The notes below the pieces were generated by a model. It was not told the DNA's origin. It saw only the letters and a list, made by a program, of their open reading frames with translations, and did no database searches. The position numbers were made by a program, and so were the translations under genes. From contig SSNP01000040.1 in assembly GCA_006937955.1 (NCBI GenBank), forward strand, positions 310,001-374,000: a stretch of 64,000 nucleotides of DNA, written 5' to 3'. Within the stretch, counting starts at the first letter, position 1, and every line of letters starts with the position of its first letter. This DNA is from Pachypanchax playfairii. Its lineage: Eukaryota > Chordata > Actinopteri > Cyprinodontiformes > Aplocheilidae. Positions 36,189 through 48,800 of this stretch are shown here, one piece after another.

Positions 36189-38161
36189 TTATTTGAAGCC
36201 AGAAAAATCTCCACCTGCCGACTCCACCAGAGCTTTTTGTCTGAGATATTTCTCCAAGCAGTAAACAGCGATGGGATCACTGTATGTGTCAAACTTGTTG
36301 GCAAAAAAATGATGATTCTCAAGCAGCCACTGCAGGTCTCCAGCTCCATATATACATATCGCTCTGACATGGTTACCGTGGCACTTTGGGTGCACTGCAG
36401 ACTCTGAACCCTGAGACCCCTCGTGCCACTGCCACTTCACCAGACGTGCAAGTGCATTGACATCTGTCTGGTCGTATTTACGGTTGGGCCATTTTGAGCC
36501 AGGAACACCAGGAATTCGTTGAATAGTTGCCCAGATTAACTCATCAGGACTGTAGGTGTCTTTGAGCCAATTAATAAGTGCTTCTATTTTAGAGTCTTCC
36601 AACACACTTTGGACATAACCTCGAGACACCACAATGTAGGCATTTCCTGACTTAATCGGCAGGTTGAAGGGAGGAGGATCCTTTGATTTTTGTATGGTCT
36701 GAAACATTCAAACAGAAAGTTATCATGGTGGGATTTCTACGCAATAAGAGCAAATTGAATGTGTTTTTTATCAAATGTTTACTTTATCAAAAAGTACCTT
36801 TATATTCCCATCAACAATTCCATGAACATATGATATCCTCCACTTCTTTTGTGGAGGCAAGGTCTCTGACTCCAAGCTGTTGCTGCCCCTCAGTGAACGA
36901 AGTGTTCGTACCATTTCTAAGTTGGTTTTCAGGGGGAAGTCCTGGCCACAAAGGTTAATGAAGTATTTCCATTTTGTACTGACACCGTAGAGATCAGCCA
37001 TACAGTTGAGGTCAGCTTGGACACGCGTCCACCCAGCATAGACCACACTAACATTCTGACTGACCATGAAGACGTTTGGGAAACAGGAAACAATGGCTTG
37101 GATGGCAGAGATTACAGAGGGATTGGATTTGTTGTCAACGTGAACACAATAATAATTTTGAGGTGCATAGATAGCTCGAAGAAGACGTTCAAAGTTCTGC
37201 ACCTTAAATATGTAAAAAAAAGAGGAATAAATGTTGTTTTTAATGATGGCTTTGCTTATTCAAACAGAATCCAGATAGCAAACCAACAAATAGACATTAG
37301 TGAACTAGCAGACTTTGAGCCCTTTTTATTCAGCAAATTTTTTAAATCAGTAGATTTCTACGAATCCCTTTAGGGAACATGGGCAGAAAAAAAACAAAAA
37401 CTTGGTTTCCCGTGCACACTAGATACTTCCTCATTTTACTAGTTAGCAAGCATCTCCTGCTCACCTGATAATTTACTAACTGGTGCACATGAGAAACCAA
37501 TTTTTTGCCACCATGTCCCATAAACTCTGTACATTTTTTCTACTTTAATATACAATGTATATCATTAAATCTTTTTACCAGTTTCCAAACTAAGATGTGA
37601 TAAACTTTTGGTAATATTTCTAATATGTCAAGGCAGGCATTTTCAGACATGCTTTTAAAAGTAAATCTGTATTTTAAATCAGACTAACCTTGTGATGAAT
37701 AACCATAGAATAAGCCAAGGGAAAGTCCTCCTCTTCTTTGCTTAATGGAAACGTTATGTATTTCCTCTTTAACTTGAACGCCCTGTAAAAATGTTGCTTG
37801 TCAGTTTATCTGAAGTTCAAAATTACTGATAGACAAAAATTGATCCAACACACCTGCAGTCTTGGGTTTCATTAACGTAGTACTCATCAGGGATCTGAAC
37901 ACTCTTGTGGAAATCTCTGGTTATAGACAATAGTTTGGCCTGTTGCAAAGCTTCTTCCTCTCCTCTTAGGATCGCTGAACAGTTGCAAACTTTCTCTGGA
38001 CCACCATCATCATCTGTATATTCCAACCAGCTATGACTGTAGATGAAACTAGGGACCCTGCCCATGTTTATCAGATTGACCGAGTAAAGCATCCATAAGG
38101 AACCCAGTCCAACAGCAAGCTTCAGGATCATCAGTAAGCATCCTCGTTTCACCAACCGCAT
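36189..38161 (-). CDS. gcnt1: gcnt1 copy 2: core 2 beta-1,6-N-acetylglucosaminyltransferase
   Basis: Coding exons in order are 37854-38161, 37689-37782, 36798-37202 and 36189-36698 (1317 nt, 438 residues, no defect). The start is the ATG giving MRLVKRGCLL; an in-frame ATG 39 nt upstream would add 13 residues before the signal anchor and is less likely, as copy 1 starts here too. A hydrophobic anchor lies at about residues 9-31. Sequons are N60 (NCS, matching the conserved N-terminal site of mammalian enzymes) and N97 (NET). The catalytic Glu is in SPDE at about residue 322. Exons 2-4 are almost identical to copy 1, but introns 2 and 3 and the 3' flank are not. It lies head-to-head with rfk. 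Likely role: branching of O-glycans in the Golgi. Confidence 0.92.
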
Positions 38162-38295
38162 TGTTTTAAAAGGAACTTGCTGAAGATTTTTTCCAATCAA
38201 GCTCTCAACACAAAGCAGCTAATCTTTATGGAAGCTGCTTTATTCAAAATTTGCCTTCTTGTTTCACTAATTTGATGTTTTCACGTTTCACTTTC

Positions 38296-39540
38296 CCTGA
38301 AAACAGAAGCAAGGACGAAAAAGAATAGCATTCATTAATCAGCCAAGACGTCACATCATGTAAAAATAGTGATGAACTTGAACAGATGCAGGCTTTCTGA
38401 AAAATCAGTTTCAGAATATCAAGAAGAACTGAAGATAAGCATTCTTAAATAAAACTTATTTAGAGCATGACTACAAAAGAATGTAAAAAAAAAGCAGTTG
38501 TACCAATGAAAAACTACATGTCAGCAGATGTAATATTCACAAGTTAGTTTTTAAATAGCTGGTTGTCCGTTTGTCCATTTCTGTATTGCTGAAAAACCAG
38601 TGACATCCATGTCAGATATACTTTTCTGACATTGGGTCAGTAAATAATCTTTGGATTTCACAGTTTATTTTATTCTTTCAGTGCTGACAAGAAATAATGT
38701 AACAAAGCAGCTGACAGTAAAATAGAAATTCCCCGTTTTATTATGCTGTGGATTTTCTTCTCCACCTTGTCAGTCTTCCCTCATCTAACAACCAAAATGT
38801 AAATAAGTAAATTAAGTTTATTTGAACAGTAAATTTCTCTAATAAACCCACTAAGTCTTTCACAATAAAACAAATAAACATTTTAAATTCACAGTTTTTA
38901 AGAATGTAAAACAGACATTAAACAAAAAAACTTAACATCACAACAGCCATCTATAACTTGTTTGTTTAGGTCTCTTTCACGCCACCTGGTCTGAGTTGTA
39001 AAAATGGGACAAGAACAGATGCTTGAACAAAAGCTGCATTCCATTTTTGGACCAGTGAAACTGGTTGTTCAAACATTTTAGTCACATTTCCTGTAAGGGA
39101 AACTGAAGCGTCTTTGTCTTCCTCATTAGCCTGCTAATATATTTTTTTAATTTACTTTCTATGCTCTATGTTAAAGTTGATTAAGCACATTTAGTTTAAA
39201 TTGGCGAGAAGGCCTATTAACTGTCATCAAGGTGTGTCCCAGCGGAACAGATTAAATATTTGATGTCTGAGAAAAATTAAAAGAAGCATTTGCATATTCA
39301 TAAAAATGTATGAAAATGCAAGAATGTTGTTTTAAAAGTACCCAGACAAATCTCTAAGAATGTGATTTAAATAAAATCAAATATAAATATGATATTTGTA
39401 TTGATACTATACAGCCAAACAGACAAAAACGTCTTACCCGCGTGTCTTGCCTCTACCAGTCCACTCGTTCATGAAATGAACCTGTCACCTGTGGAACTTC
39501 CTCCAAGCACATTCTCCCCAGCTCTCTTGTAGTTGTACAA
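38296..39540 (-). other. Possible 5' leader region of gcnt1 copy 2
   Basis: On the minus strand a strong acceptor (tgcttctgttttcag|GG) lies at 38296, upstream of the start codon. A candidate donor, G|gtaagac, lies near 39434. This suggests a spliced 5' leader. The stretch between has no ORF or repeat that I recognise. Confidence 0.35.
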
Positions 39541-39559
39541 CTAGTTTGCACATCTGAAA

Positions 39560-39860
39560 CACACACACGCCCATGTTTGTTTTGTTATCCTTATGGGGAC
39601 CGTCCATTGACTTCCATTGATTTTAGTAAATGGATTTATACCTAACCCAAACCCTTTTCCTAACCTTAACCATTACTGATCTATAACTAACCCTAAGACT
39701 AACTAAAACTCTATTCACACCATACCTATAAACCTAACCTCTAACCCTAAAAAGGGGAGTCCCCCTAATGGGGACCAGGCTTCGGTCCCCACAAAAACCC
39801 TCAGACCCCAGAAAGATAGTAAATGTCTGGAAACTGGTCTTCAGGAGGTTAGAAAACAAG

Positions 39861-39910
<50 letters not shown>
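39560..39910 (-). repeat. GT-linked TTAGGG-like unit, inverted copy, with (CA)n
   Basis: On the minus strand this is the same roughly 295-bp unit that occurs six times in pcsk5 introns (ggggaccgaagcctggtccc and ggaagtcaatggacggtccc side). Here too it abuts an alternating tract, (CA)n at 39862-39910. It lies between gcnt1 copy 2 and rfk. Confidence 0.9.
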
Positions 39911-39913
<3 letters not shown>

Positions 39914-40439
39914 GGTGGGGATTATACGTCAATTATACATTTCAATTAAAAGTTACTGTATTTTCTTTATTATATTTCTTTTCATATGCATTTTTCCCAG
40001 GATTGACAAATATAAACCAAATACCACCAAGTTTAACAAAAATAAAATATTTTTACTTTTACTGTGTAGATTGTTCTGTGTGAATTTTCCTGATATTTGT
40101 TGTTTTTTGTGTGTTTTGTTTTGTTGTTGTGGGGGTGGAGGGTGTGTGTGTGGGGGGGGGGGCTGTTTGCTTATTAGTAGGTGGCGCTAAAGTTAGGCTA
40201 CACCTCTTTGTCACAGATAAACTAACGGTGGACAGGAACAGGGCTGGGACAACACAGTTTCAACAGTACATAAATTATATAAAGTTACAGTAGTCTCTTG
40301 ATAATGGAATACAAAAAAATACATTTTCATCTATATAATTAGCGCTGGAACATTTCAAAATATTATCTAAACATGCACTGGAAAATCTCTGTTTAACGTC
40401 GACAAAACCGAATTTGTAGTTTCCTAAAACACTTGAATG

Positions 40440-40886
40440 CCGCATGAGGCCCTCCTTGGTCACGTGGTCAGCGCATCATCACGAGCGTTGCTTGCTGACG
40501 TACGGGGTTCAAACGCATGTAGTAAAACCGGCTTTTCTGAACTTCACCTTTCTTATAATTTCACAACTCTTAGGTAAACTCAAACCGAAACTGTCACCTT
40601 CCAAGTTACTGTTCAAACCGCTACCGGTGACTAGAACAGTTTCAAGAAGTTCACTCATTTAGTGACGGTAGTTAGCATTGTTAGCATAGCTTGTGAACTT
40701 TCATCATCAGTGACAGGTTAGTCAGAGAGGTAAAGCTAGAAGTGCAGGTGGACAAAAGGAGAATAGCTGAACGGTAACAGGAACATTATTTTATTTTGGT
40801 TGGCTACAAGAGTAGCTGTGGTTTATTAGTCCGAGAGACTTCCTTGTGTCGCGTTCGAGGTCATTCTGTAGCTAGTTTATCTTGGG
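40440..40886 (+). promoter_or_regulatory. Putative rfk promoter region
   Basis: Upstream of the rfk start is a palindromic E-box (gtCACGTGgt, near 40459-40464) and a CRE-like half-site (gcTGACGTac, near 40496). The region also carries a degenerate tRNA B-box-like word (gggttcaaacgc). No TATA box is obvious. The promoter is inferred from position only. Confidence 0.35.
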
Positions 40887-40895
40887 ATGCTAGTC

Positions 40896-42457
40896 ATGAA
40901 GAGCCTCCCATACTTTTGTCGAGGACAGGTCATTCGAGGATTTGGAAGAGGAAGCAAAGAACTCGGAATTCCCACAGGTGAGACTATAACGTGCCATCGT
41001 TACAATAAAAACCATTTCCACGCTGAAAACGGGAACCGGTTTTAACGAAGCAAACCATCTGTCATGTCCTAACTCATAACTGAGCTCTATCCTTCTGGTA
41101 GATTTAAAAATGCATTGATTTTTTTATCACTAAATCAGGAAAAAAAAAAGTTCTCTAAAACAAAAATTGTCATGTGATTATTGAGATATTACATACGATG
41201 TCAAAGATCCCGCCATCATTTTTCCTTTTCGTTAATCTGGGAAACCCTGAGTTTAGTTTCTAGTTCCCTTTTACTTGCAATTCTGTCACATTGTGTTAAA
41301 TAGTACTTTATAAAAATACATGTATATAGTTACTATAATAGAAACTTGTGAATTATTTTACAAATTAACATTCTAAAGAATTTAAAATTTCTCCTTTTTC
41401 CTTCATCCTTCTCACTTTTTTATTCCTGGTTCTCCAGCCAATTTCCCAGATTCGGTGGTGGACAATCTTCCTGCAGATATCAGCACAGGGATTTATTATG
41501 GCTGGGCTTGTGTGGGAAATAGTGACGTGCACAAAATGGTGATGAGCATTGGCTGGAACCCTTATTACAAAAACACAAAGAAATCTATGGTAAGCACATC
41601 AAATATCTGGGTCAGTAAGTTTGTGCTCATAGTGAAACTGTGCAGATGTTCAGAGCATTCTACTGATTTGATATTGAACCAAAGCACCAACTTTCAACTT
41701 GTTTCAATAGTGTTCTGAGTCTGGAGAATCCAGGAGGCATTTTGGACCAAGAGTCACAATAAAAAATTTCCCAGAGCAATGCTTTTTGCCAGCGGTCTCA
41801 AATATTTTCTGTCATGAATTCTTAGCAAAATTTATGCCCAGCGATCAGCTTTACATCAAAACACTCAGCTGTAGATACGTTTCTGTGCCATGAAATATAT
41901 GAGCTTTGATTTGTTCCCCAAAAACATCCCCACATTCCAAGTGTCTCGACTCCTTATCACAATGCCTCCTTGTTTTTCCAAACTGAGGTGTCATTATCTC
42001 TGTCTGAAGGTTGAATGAGTATAAATAGTTCATAAAACCTCAAACCTATGATTGCTGTTGACTTTGCATGTGTGGATGTAATTTTTTTTTTTTTTATTCT
42101 TCTAGGAGACTCACATAATCCACAGATTCAAAGAGGACTTTTATGGGGAGATTCTGAGTGTTGTGTTGGTGGGCTACATCCGTCCAGAGAGGACCTACGA
42201 TTCGCTCGGTATGCCTTTCTCCCACCTCAAGTCTTTATTTTTTGTGTTTCCAAGCTGCCTGACACTTGTTTAAATCTTTATCTCTAACAGAGGCTCTTGT
42301 TGCGGCAATCAATAGTGACATTGAGGAGGCCAAGCTGAAGCTGGAGCTCCCTCAGCATCGCAAACTGAAAGAAGACAACTTCTTTACCAACACGATCGAC
42401 TCGTCTTCAGTCTCACCCGTGACCTCCGCGTCACACACTATCATGAACGGTCACTGA
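40896..42457 (+). CDS. rfk: rfk: riboflavin kinase (ATP:riboflavin 5'-phosphotransferase)
   Basis: Exons are 40896-40977, 41438-41589, 42106-42208 and 42291-42457 (504 nt, 167 residues). It makes FMN from riboflavin and ATP, the first step to FAD, in the cytosol. The sequence shows LPYFCRGQVIRGFGRGSKEL, the PTAN motif at residues 26-29, GWNPYYKNTKKSMETHI with the catalytic Glu at about 79, and DFYGEILSVVLVGYIRPE. The C-terminus ends MNGH, as in mammals. Start: the ATG at 40896 aligns with the mammalian start; an in-frame ATG at 40887 would add three residues. The C-terminal linker (NTIDSSSVSPVTSAS) is about 12 residues longer than in human. It is complete, convergent with pcsk5 and divergent from gcnt1 copy 2. 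Confidence 0.96.
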
Positions 42458-45400
42458 CAGCAGCACTTTCTTCACATACACGAGACACTCAAATGGAAAA
42501 ACTGGTTACGAAACCTGTCAACGGTCTCATGCTCGTGATCAGCCCATTTTATTGTATTGTTTTCTTTCGTAGTGTTCCTGTGTTTTCTGAGCTTTGGTCT
42601 CGTTACACACTGTTAATCTTTTAGATTATGAATTTGTAAATAATCACACCAACCTGCCACTTTGCATCTTGTTGGTCCGGCTGTATATTTTGTTTCATTT
42701 TGAGAGGATCCTGAAGAGCTGCAGAGCTCGAGAAGATAATGAACACAGGCACATTTTAATTTCACTAAAAAAAAAATGGATAAGTGGTCTGAAAAGATGA
42801 TTAAGTAAAATCTTAGAGTGTCACTTATGAGAGGCAAAAAATGGAGAACTCATCAGGTTTATTACTGCTGAGGTTTGTTTTAAACTTCCATTAGTTCAGA
42901 GAAGTTTTACCAATATTACACTATATTTAAATTAAAGGCCACAAAGTTAGAGAATATAGTTTATCAGACATCTCTATGAATAAGTTAAGAATTATTTAAA
43001 CATATTGAAGTTGCTCCTGGTGAATTTGTTCATCTCACTGTTAGAATCTCAAACTTCTTAAACTGAACTGCATTTGGAGTTTTGAACCATAAAACATGAA
43101 AATATGTTGAAGATTGTAGACAAGTTATTGAACAGTCTGCTGCCTTGATTTATTTTGATAAAATCAGAATTTTAAAAACTGTAAGAAGTTTCAGGACATT
43201 AACCTGCTGGATTTGGGAGTCCTGACTCGACAGTCTGTTCAGCTGATAAAAGATCTGATGATCTAGAATTGAAGAACAGAGAAAAACACTAAACATCCTG
43301 TTTGGAACAACATCCTACATTGCATTATGTATACATGTATGCATTAAGTTTCCATTTTATGAAATTTGGTGTCAAACTTCAACAATATTTTCCAAAACCC
43401 TTGAAGATTATTTCTGTACAGAATATTTTAAGCCTGTGTGTGTGCGTGTGGCTGAGACCTGACACGAAGCTGTCAAAACTACGGTACATGAAATATCGAC
43501 AGTTTGAGTCCCCGTGGAGCTTGTTTAATTGCACATGTGATTTAGACTTTGTTGGATTATTTAATATATTAATTTGTTCTTTAGGCTGTAAAAAGATATA
43601 AATTTTATGAATGTTGGTATCAGCTGAAGCTTTGATCCACATAGTAGAAACACTTTTTTACTCTTCATGCTTTTTTTGTGTTAATCATTTTATTTTGAAA
43701 TAATTAAATGTGTTGCATCATACCTGTAAAAGAAGACAAGAAGAAGGCTGCCTTATTCTCATATGTTGCAATAATATGCTATTTTGATTCTCGGAATACA
43801 ATTACAGCAGATAGATTGCAAAGTTAACCTTCTTGATGTTTCATTGCTTCACTGAAATATAAAGAAATCTCCATAAAGAATTCATATTGGGTTGTGTGAA
43901 TTTTTTTTTTCTTTTGGTTATTATCTTTAATGTTCTGGAGATAAAATAAAACTTCCATTATTTAGTCAGAAATATGAAAAAATCCCAATCAGATTTGAAA
44001 GAAATTATATGTAATTTATAAAATGTACAAATTATAAACTTATTTACCAAGAAATGTTTCACATGAAGATGTTTGTAAACCTTTAGGATTAGCAGTTAAG
44101 TTGAGTTCAGCTTCTGATAGAAACCTGATGGGAGTTTTGATTTTATTTTAAGAGACATGTTTTATAAAAATCTTTATTTCTAAACAGGGAAGATGCAGAG
44201 TCATGGTTTGGAACCTTTTGGGCCTGCATTAAGATGATTGAATAGTTAAAGAATGAAGTCAGAACTTCAAACACTGATACATCAATTAATAGAAAAATCT
44301 ATAATTAAATTGTTTAACAGATAAGATTATTGATTATTGCCTCTTAGCAAATAGGCTGCATGTTCTCTGGGTAAAACCCCGTCTCTCACCCTGAGACCCT
44401 CAGCAGGGTGATTAGTTCACTTTCTAAATGCCTCAGAAAATATAAAGTTCCCCCCCGCCACCACCAGAGGGCAACATGAAAAGGGTTAATACAGCTGATT
44501 TCTAAGGAAAGTGCAGATTCAACTAAAGAAGTAGAGCTCTTTTCAAAAAACCGGCATGTCAGACAGGAAATATGTGTTCAAGAAAATCTACTAATACAAT
44601 AAATATGTTGGATGCAAAATGCTTATTTATTTAAAAACAACATCCCAAAATTGTGTTTATCTCTACATAAAAATGTCCACAGCAGCAAAAATTAGTAAAA
44701 GGCTTTTATACATAGAATTTATTCTTTATTTTATTGTTTTATCACCTCTTTGAATTTTGTTGTTCTTAAAGAATTTTCTTCTTCTTATCATCATTATTAT
44801 TTTTATTAAGGCAATTATTTAAAGTATTGATATTTTCCTATCCTTCTTTTAGTATTTATAGAAAATACATTTTAATAATATTTATATATCAATGTATAAA
44901 TATTTAAAGATACAAAAACATTTTTTTTTCTTTATCTAATTTCAAGACAAGTGTGAAAAAATGAGAATATTTCATGGATACCTAGAAATATTAAAAGTTG
45001 TGAGGCTTCACACAATGTTTCACTCAAAGAACAAAAGCTAAAAATATGAACGATCATAAAAAAAAATGTTGCAACTCAACAGTCACTCTCACAGAAAAAA
45101 GACAAACAGTAATCATGGAAGGCAAGTCGTCCCTCAGACTTTCTGTCTCTGTGAGACAAACATTACACAATCCTAGTTAAATGTTAAATCACTCCTGGAC
45201 CTCCGACAGACAGTATTCATGTTACATGGTTACAGTGAGAAGAAGAAATCATTTCTAACAAGAAAATGCTGAATACAGCCACAATTTCTATATAAATAGA
45301 AAAGGTTTACCAAATTTCAACCAAAAAATATGTAAAAATTTAAAAGATACATGTAAAAATTTTAAATAACAATTATCTGGATTCCTAACATTGCAAATTA

Positions 45401-45493
45401 AAGCAGTTTTCTTACATGACACACGTTCATAATAAACAAAAACAGCAGAAATGTGTAAAGGACAGTTTCTATACATGATTTTTTGATGCATTT
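42458..45493. other. 3' flanks of rfk and pcsk5 (convergent)
   Basis: AT-rich with no coding frame that I can support. The left part should hold the rfk 3' untranslated region, and aataaa-type words occur at 43940-43950. The right part, just before 45494, should hold the pcsk5 3' untranslated region on the minus strand. Exact ends cannot be read. Confidence 0.5.
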
Positions 45494-45897
45494 TCATCTA
45501 AATGTGTAGCTCTCATCATCATATTCCAGCTCAACGTCATCATCATCCAACAGTCCATATTTAAATTTCCGATACACAGTTCCATCTTTTGTCATGTACA
45601 CTATATCCTCATCATCATACTCTTCATCGTTGTCTTCACACTCATTAATCTTGTCGCTGTAATCTCCAAATGTAGAGGTGGTGGACTGTGATGTGTTGCT
45701 TGTGTCCAGTATCATATACCCTCCAGCTTTGGTTTTAGGCCTGATGGAGCTCAGCCTTGATCGAACGCTGAGGAAAAGGAAGATTCCTACGCCCAAAGAG
45801 AGGATGACCAAAACACAAGCTGTGACAAAGAGTTTAGTGGTGCTGCTTAAATCATCTTCTGTCCTCATCACAAAGTTGACACCCAGGATGCACTCCA
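45494..45897 (-). CDS. pcsk5: pcsk5 last coding exon: transmembrane segment and acidic tail
   Basis: It encodes about 134 residues. A hydrophobic helix (LFVTACVLVILSLGVGIFLF) is followed by a cytoplasmic tail with two acidic clusters: NECEDNDEEYDDEDIVYM, and DDDDVELEYDDE after the conserved DGTVYRKFKYGLL. In mammalian PC5/6B such clusters bind PACS-1 and steer trans-Golgi recycling. The start at 45897 completes a Val codon with the last G of the exon ending at 48834. Confidence 0.95.
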
Positions 45898-48800
45898 CTG
45901 AAAAACAGGAAACAGATTTTAGAATTGAGTGATCACAGTGGCGCAGTCAGGAACACAGTAACTCATTACAAACTGAAACTTTTTTCTTGTTTGTCACGGG
46001 AGAAAGTTGCAACTTTCTAATTTGCTGCAACTTTTAACACCAAATTTTTTTCCTTAAGATTTTTTCTGCAGATTTCATGTATTTTCTCTCTGTAGTCAGT
46101 TTTGGAGAACGACTGAGCAACCTTTTCTTTTATCAGATTTATGTAGCTCTGCAACGTTGCTGGCTTTACTTTGGGTTTTCCATCGAAATGCATATTAGTG
46201 CTGTTTGACATGAATGTGACGTACTGAAACTACAAAAACTCTTTATTAATGTGTAATAAAAACTATAAAAACATCAGCCTGTTTTCTTGTGAACTTTTCT
46301 TCACCCAAACAGAGTGTTTGTTCCCAACATATCTGTATGTTAACTTGGAAATGCACCTCACTTCTTTAGAAACACAGTCTGAAATCATTTCTGAAGAACT
46401 GCAGTAAGTTTCACAATCCTTCAGGGCAAATACATTTTCATCGTACATGTTCATGTTCTGTTATACGTTGTGGAAGTATTCAGCTCTGGATGTTCAGTGG
46501 AAACCTCTGCTGATCACAAAGCATAAGGCAAAATGGTTATCATTTATGTTAAAAAAATGTTCTCTTGCCTTTTTTAAAGAATCAGATAAACTCAGAATTA
46601 TATTGTTTATGTTTTCCTATAATGTGCAACTGAACAATTGTATTTTGAATGAACACTTACTTTTTAATAAATTAGGGAAGTTTTTACTTTTATCATTTTA
46701 TTTGCCTTTAAAGTTTTTTCATCTTTTACAGTCTTTTGTTCTGTTCTTTCCTGTTTTTATCACAACACTCTACAACTTTACAACTTTTTTAACTTTACAA
46801 CCATCTCTGCAGTCCAGATATTGAATTCTTGGCTGTTGGTTTTCATCCATATTACCTACCGAGGGAGTTTACCAGTGTTATTAGAGTAGCAGTTTACATT
46901 CCACCATCAGCTAATGCCAAGTCTGCATGTGACACCATTGGCTCAACAGTTGCTAAGCTACAAACACAGCACCCAAATGCATTTGTGGCAATATCTGGAG
47001 ATTTTAATTATGCCTCTCTCTCTTCTACACTGCCAACATTTTAACAGTTTGTCAGCTGCTCCACCAGAGAAAACAAAACACTGATCTTGTTCTATGCAAA
47101 TATTAAAGAGGCCATTTGATACAAATTTCAGGACTTTGTGGTTATTTCTTAAGTATTAACCAATAATATTAAACATTTTATATCTAAAAACGTCAGCAAA
47201 CACTGATTAACAGATCTTTCAATCTGTCTGCATTAAAATTCGTCTGGTTCCGGCTCCTTCCGTCAGGCCTCGAGCAGCAGCTCCTTCATATTCATTATTC
47301 GAATTTGTTGGACTCTGATTGGCTAACAAACTAGCCTATGAGAGCAAGGTATACTGTTTCCTGCCCCGCTGCACATGGCAACGTCAGACGTCATGACTTC
47401 CTGTTTGCTACGTCTTATGCTACAGCTTTTAGCCAGCAGCATGCTAGGCGTGGTTTCAACTGTGCGAGCTGCCGAATACTAACAAACAAAGGAGTTGTGA
47501 TGAAACAGATACAAGCCGTTCGGACTCGGGAGAACTCCGGTTTTATCGTCACCTGCGTAGTTTGAGAGATTAAAACTGTTAGAGAAGTTGTTGATCTGTT
47601 TTCACCCACTATGAAGGTAAGAACATCTGTGGAGCTAAAATATTCAACAGAAACCTCAGAAAAACAGTTTTTAATGGAAGGGCCTCTTTAAGGATGCATA
47701 TAGGTTCTTTGCACAACCTGTTCTTGGCAAGGCAGATCCGAATCTTTTTTGAGACCGCTACAGGAGAACCTTTCCGTCCACAACTAGAACCCTCAACAAT
47801 GACTCCCTAAAGAAGAACTGAGCTACAACAACATTTAATTTCCATTTGGGGATTAATAAAGTTGAATTGAATTGAATTGAATTGAATTGAATTGAATTGA
47901 ATTGAATTGAATTGAATTGAATTGAATTGAATTGAATTGAATTGAATTGAATTGAATTGAATTGAATCATCAGCAGTTGTTTGAAACACACTTTGTAACT
48001 GAACTTAACTTTATCAGCAGTTGAAATTTCAAAGTTTTATCTCACTTATTATTTGAATGTCAGCATTACATGAGAACACAGAAAACTGCTGTAATTCACA
48101 CCCATTAAAATCAACAAAAACTCTGGAAAACAAGTCCAACAACAAGCTGTCATTGACCTGTAACCAACACTCACAACAAAACTTCTCTTGTTAAAAGAAC
48201 ATTACACAATCCAACGTGCAGTTTTTTAACAGACATATTTCTAAAACAAACACAATATTTAACCCTGCTTTATCCATAAAATAGACATTATATTTTGCAG
48301 TGTACAAAGAAAAAAGGTTAGATAAACATGTTTCTTAACAAGAAACACATCAACGTGGTGTTTAATCAGTAGAAATATACAGAAAACTCTTTTGGTAAAA
48401 TTGTACTTTTGGTGTTTTGTTTTTCCATTTAAATTTCATAATTAATTATTAGGACAGTTTAACGGATGGAAATAACCAAATTGTACATCTTAAAGCCTCT
48501 TTCACATATTGTGATTTAGTTTTTAAACATGTCTTGTCCAAAGAATCTTTTTTAAAAGCAATCAAACCTGTGGTACTTCCTTACTTTGAAATGAACTTCC
48601 CATCTTTTTGTTGAAATGTTCCAGAAATAATTTGGATTTTGTTTCGTATGAGTCACTGTCTAAGTTTCACACACTTCCAAAGAACACGAATGAGTCAGAC
48701 ACACAAAACCGTCTCATTATTAAGAAAGAATACAGCATCTATCTGCAAATCTAAGAAACAGGTTTCCATTGACAAGATGAAGTAAGAGGCCTTACAGCTG

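Larger units (their letters stand above)
46822..47967 (+). mobile_element. 5'-truncated non-LTR retrotransposon (CR1/L2/Rex-like) with (GAATT)n tail
   Basis: One frame reads YLPREFTSVIRVAVYIPPSA, KLQTQHPNAFVAISGDFNYA and LDLFYANIK, which is an apurinic/apyrimidinic-type endonuclease domain of a fish LINE. A stop (TAA at 47042) interrupts it. After the nested MITE the frame resumes DAYRFFAQPVLGKADPN and is then cut short. The 3' end, aatttccatttggggattaa then taaagttgaattgaattg, is typical of these LINEs and runs into the pentanucleotide array. Confidence 0.8.

Noticed and set aside
39715..39780. Interstitial telomere repeat
   Set aside because: The ccctaa-like words are irregular and belong to the GT-linked repeat unit; there is no run of perfect TTAGGG repeats.
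40444..40530. tRNA-like pattern (tggtcacgtgg and gggttcaaacgc)
   Set aside because: Box A is off consensus, box B has a mismatch at the end, and I cannot fold acceptor and T stems. At most a degenerate tRNA-derived repeat.
46017..46211. 64-codon Lys-rich frame on the minus strand
   Set aside because: No recognisable family, inside a pcsk5 intron, with no supporting splice context.
47758..47991. Frame with Gln-Phe-Asn-Ser-Ile repeats
   Set aside because: Translation of the GAATT array at the LINE tail.
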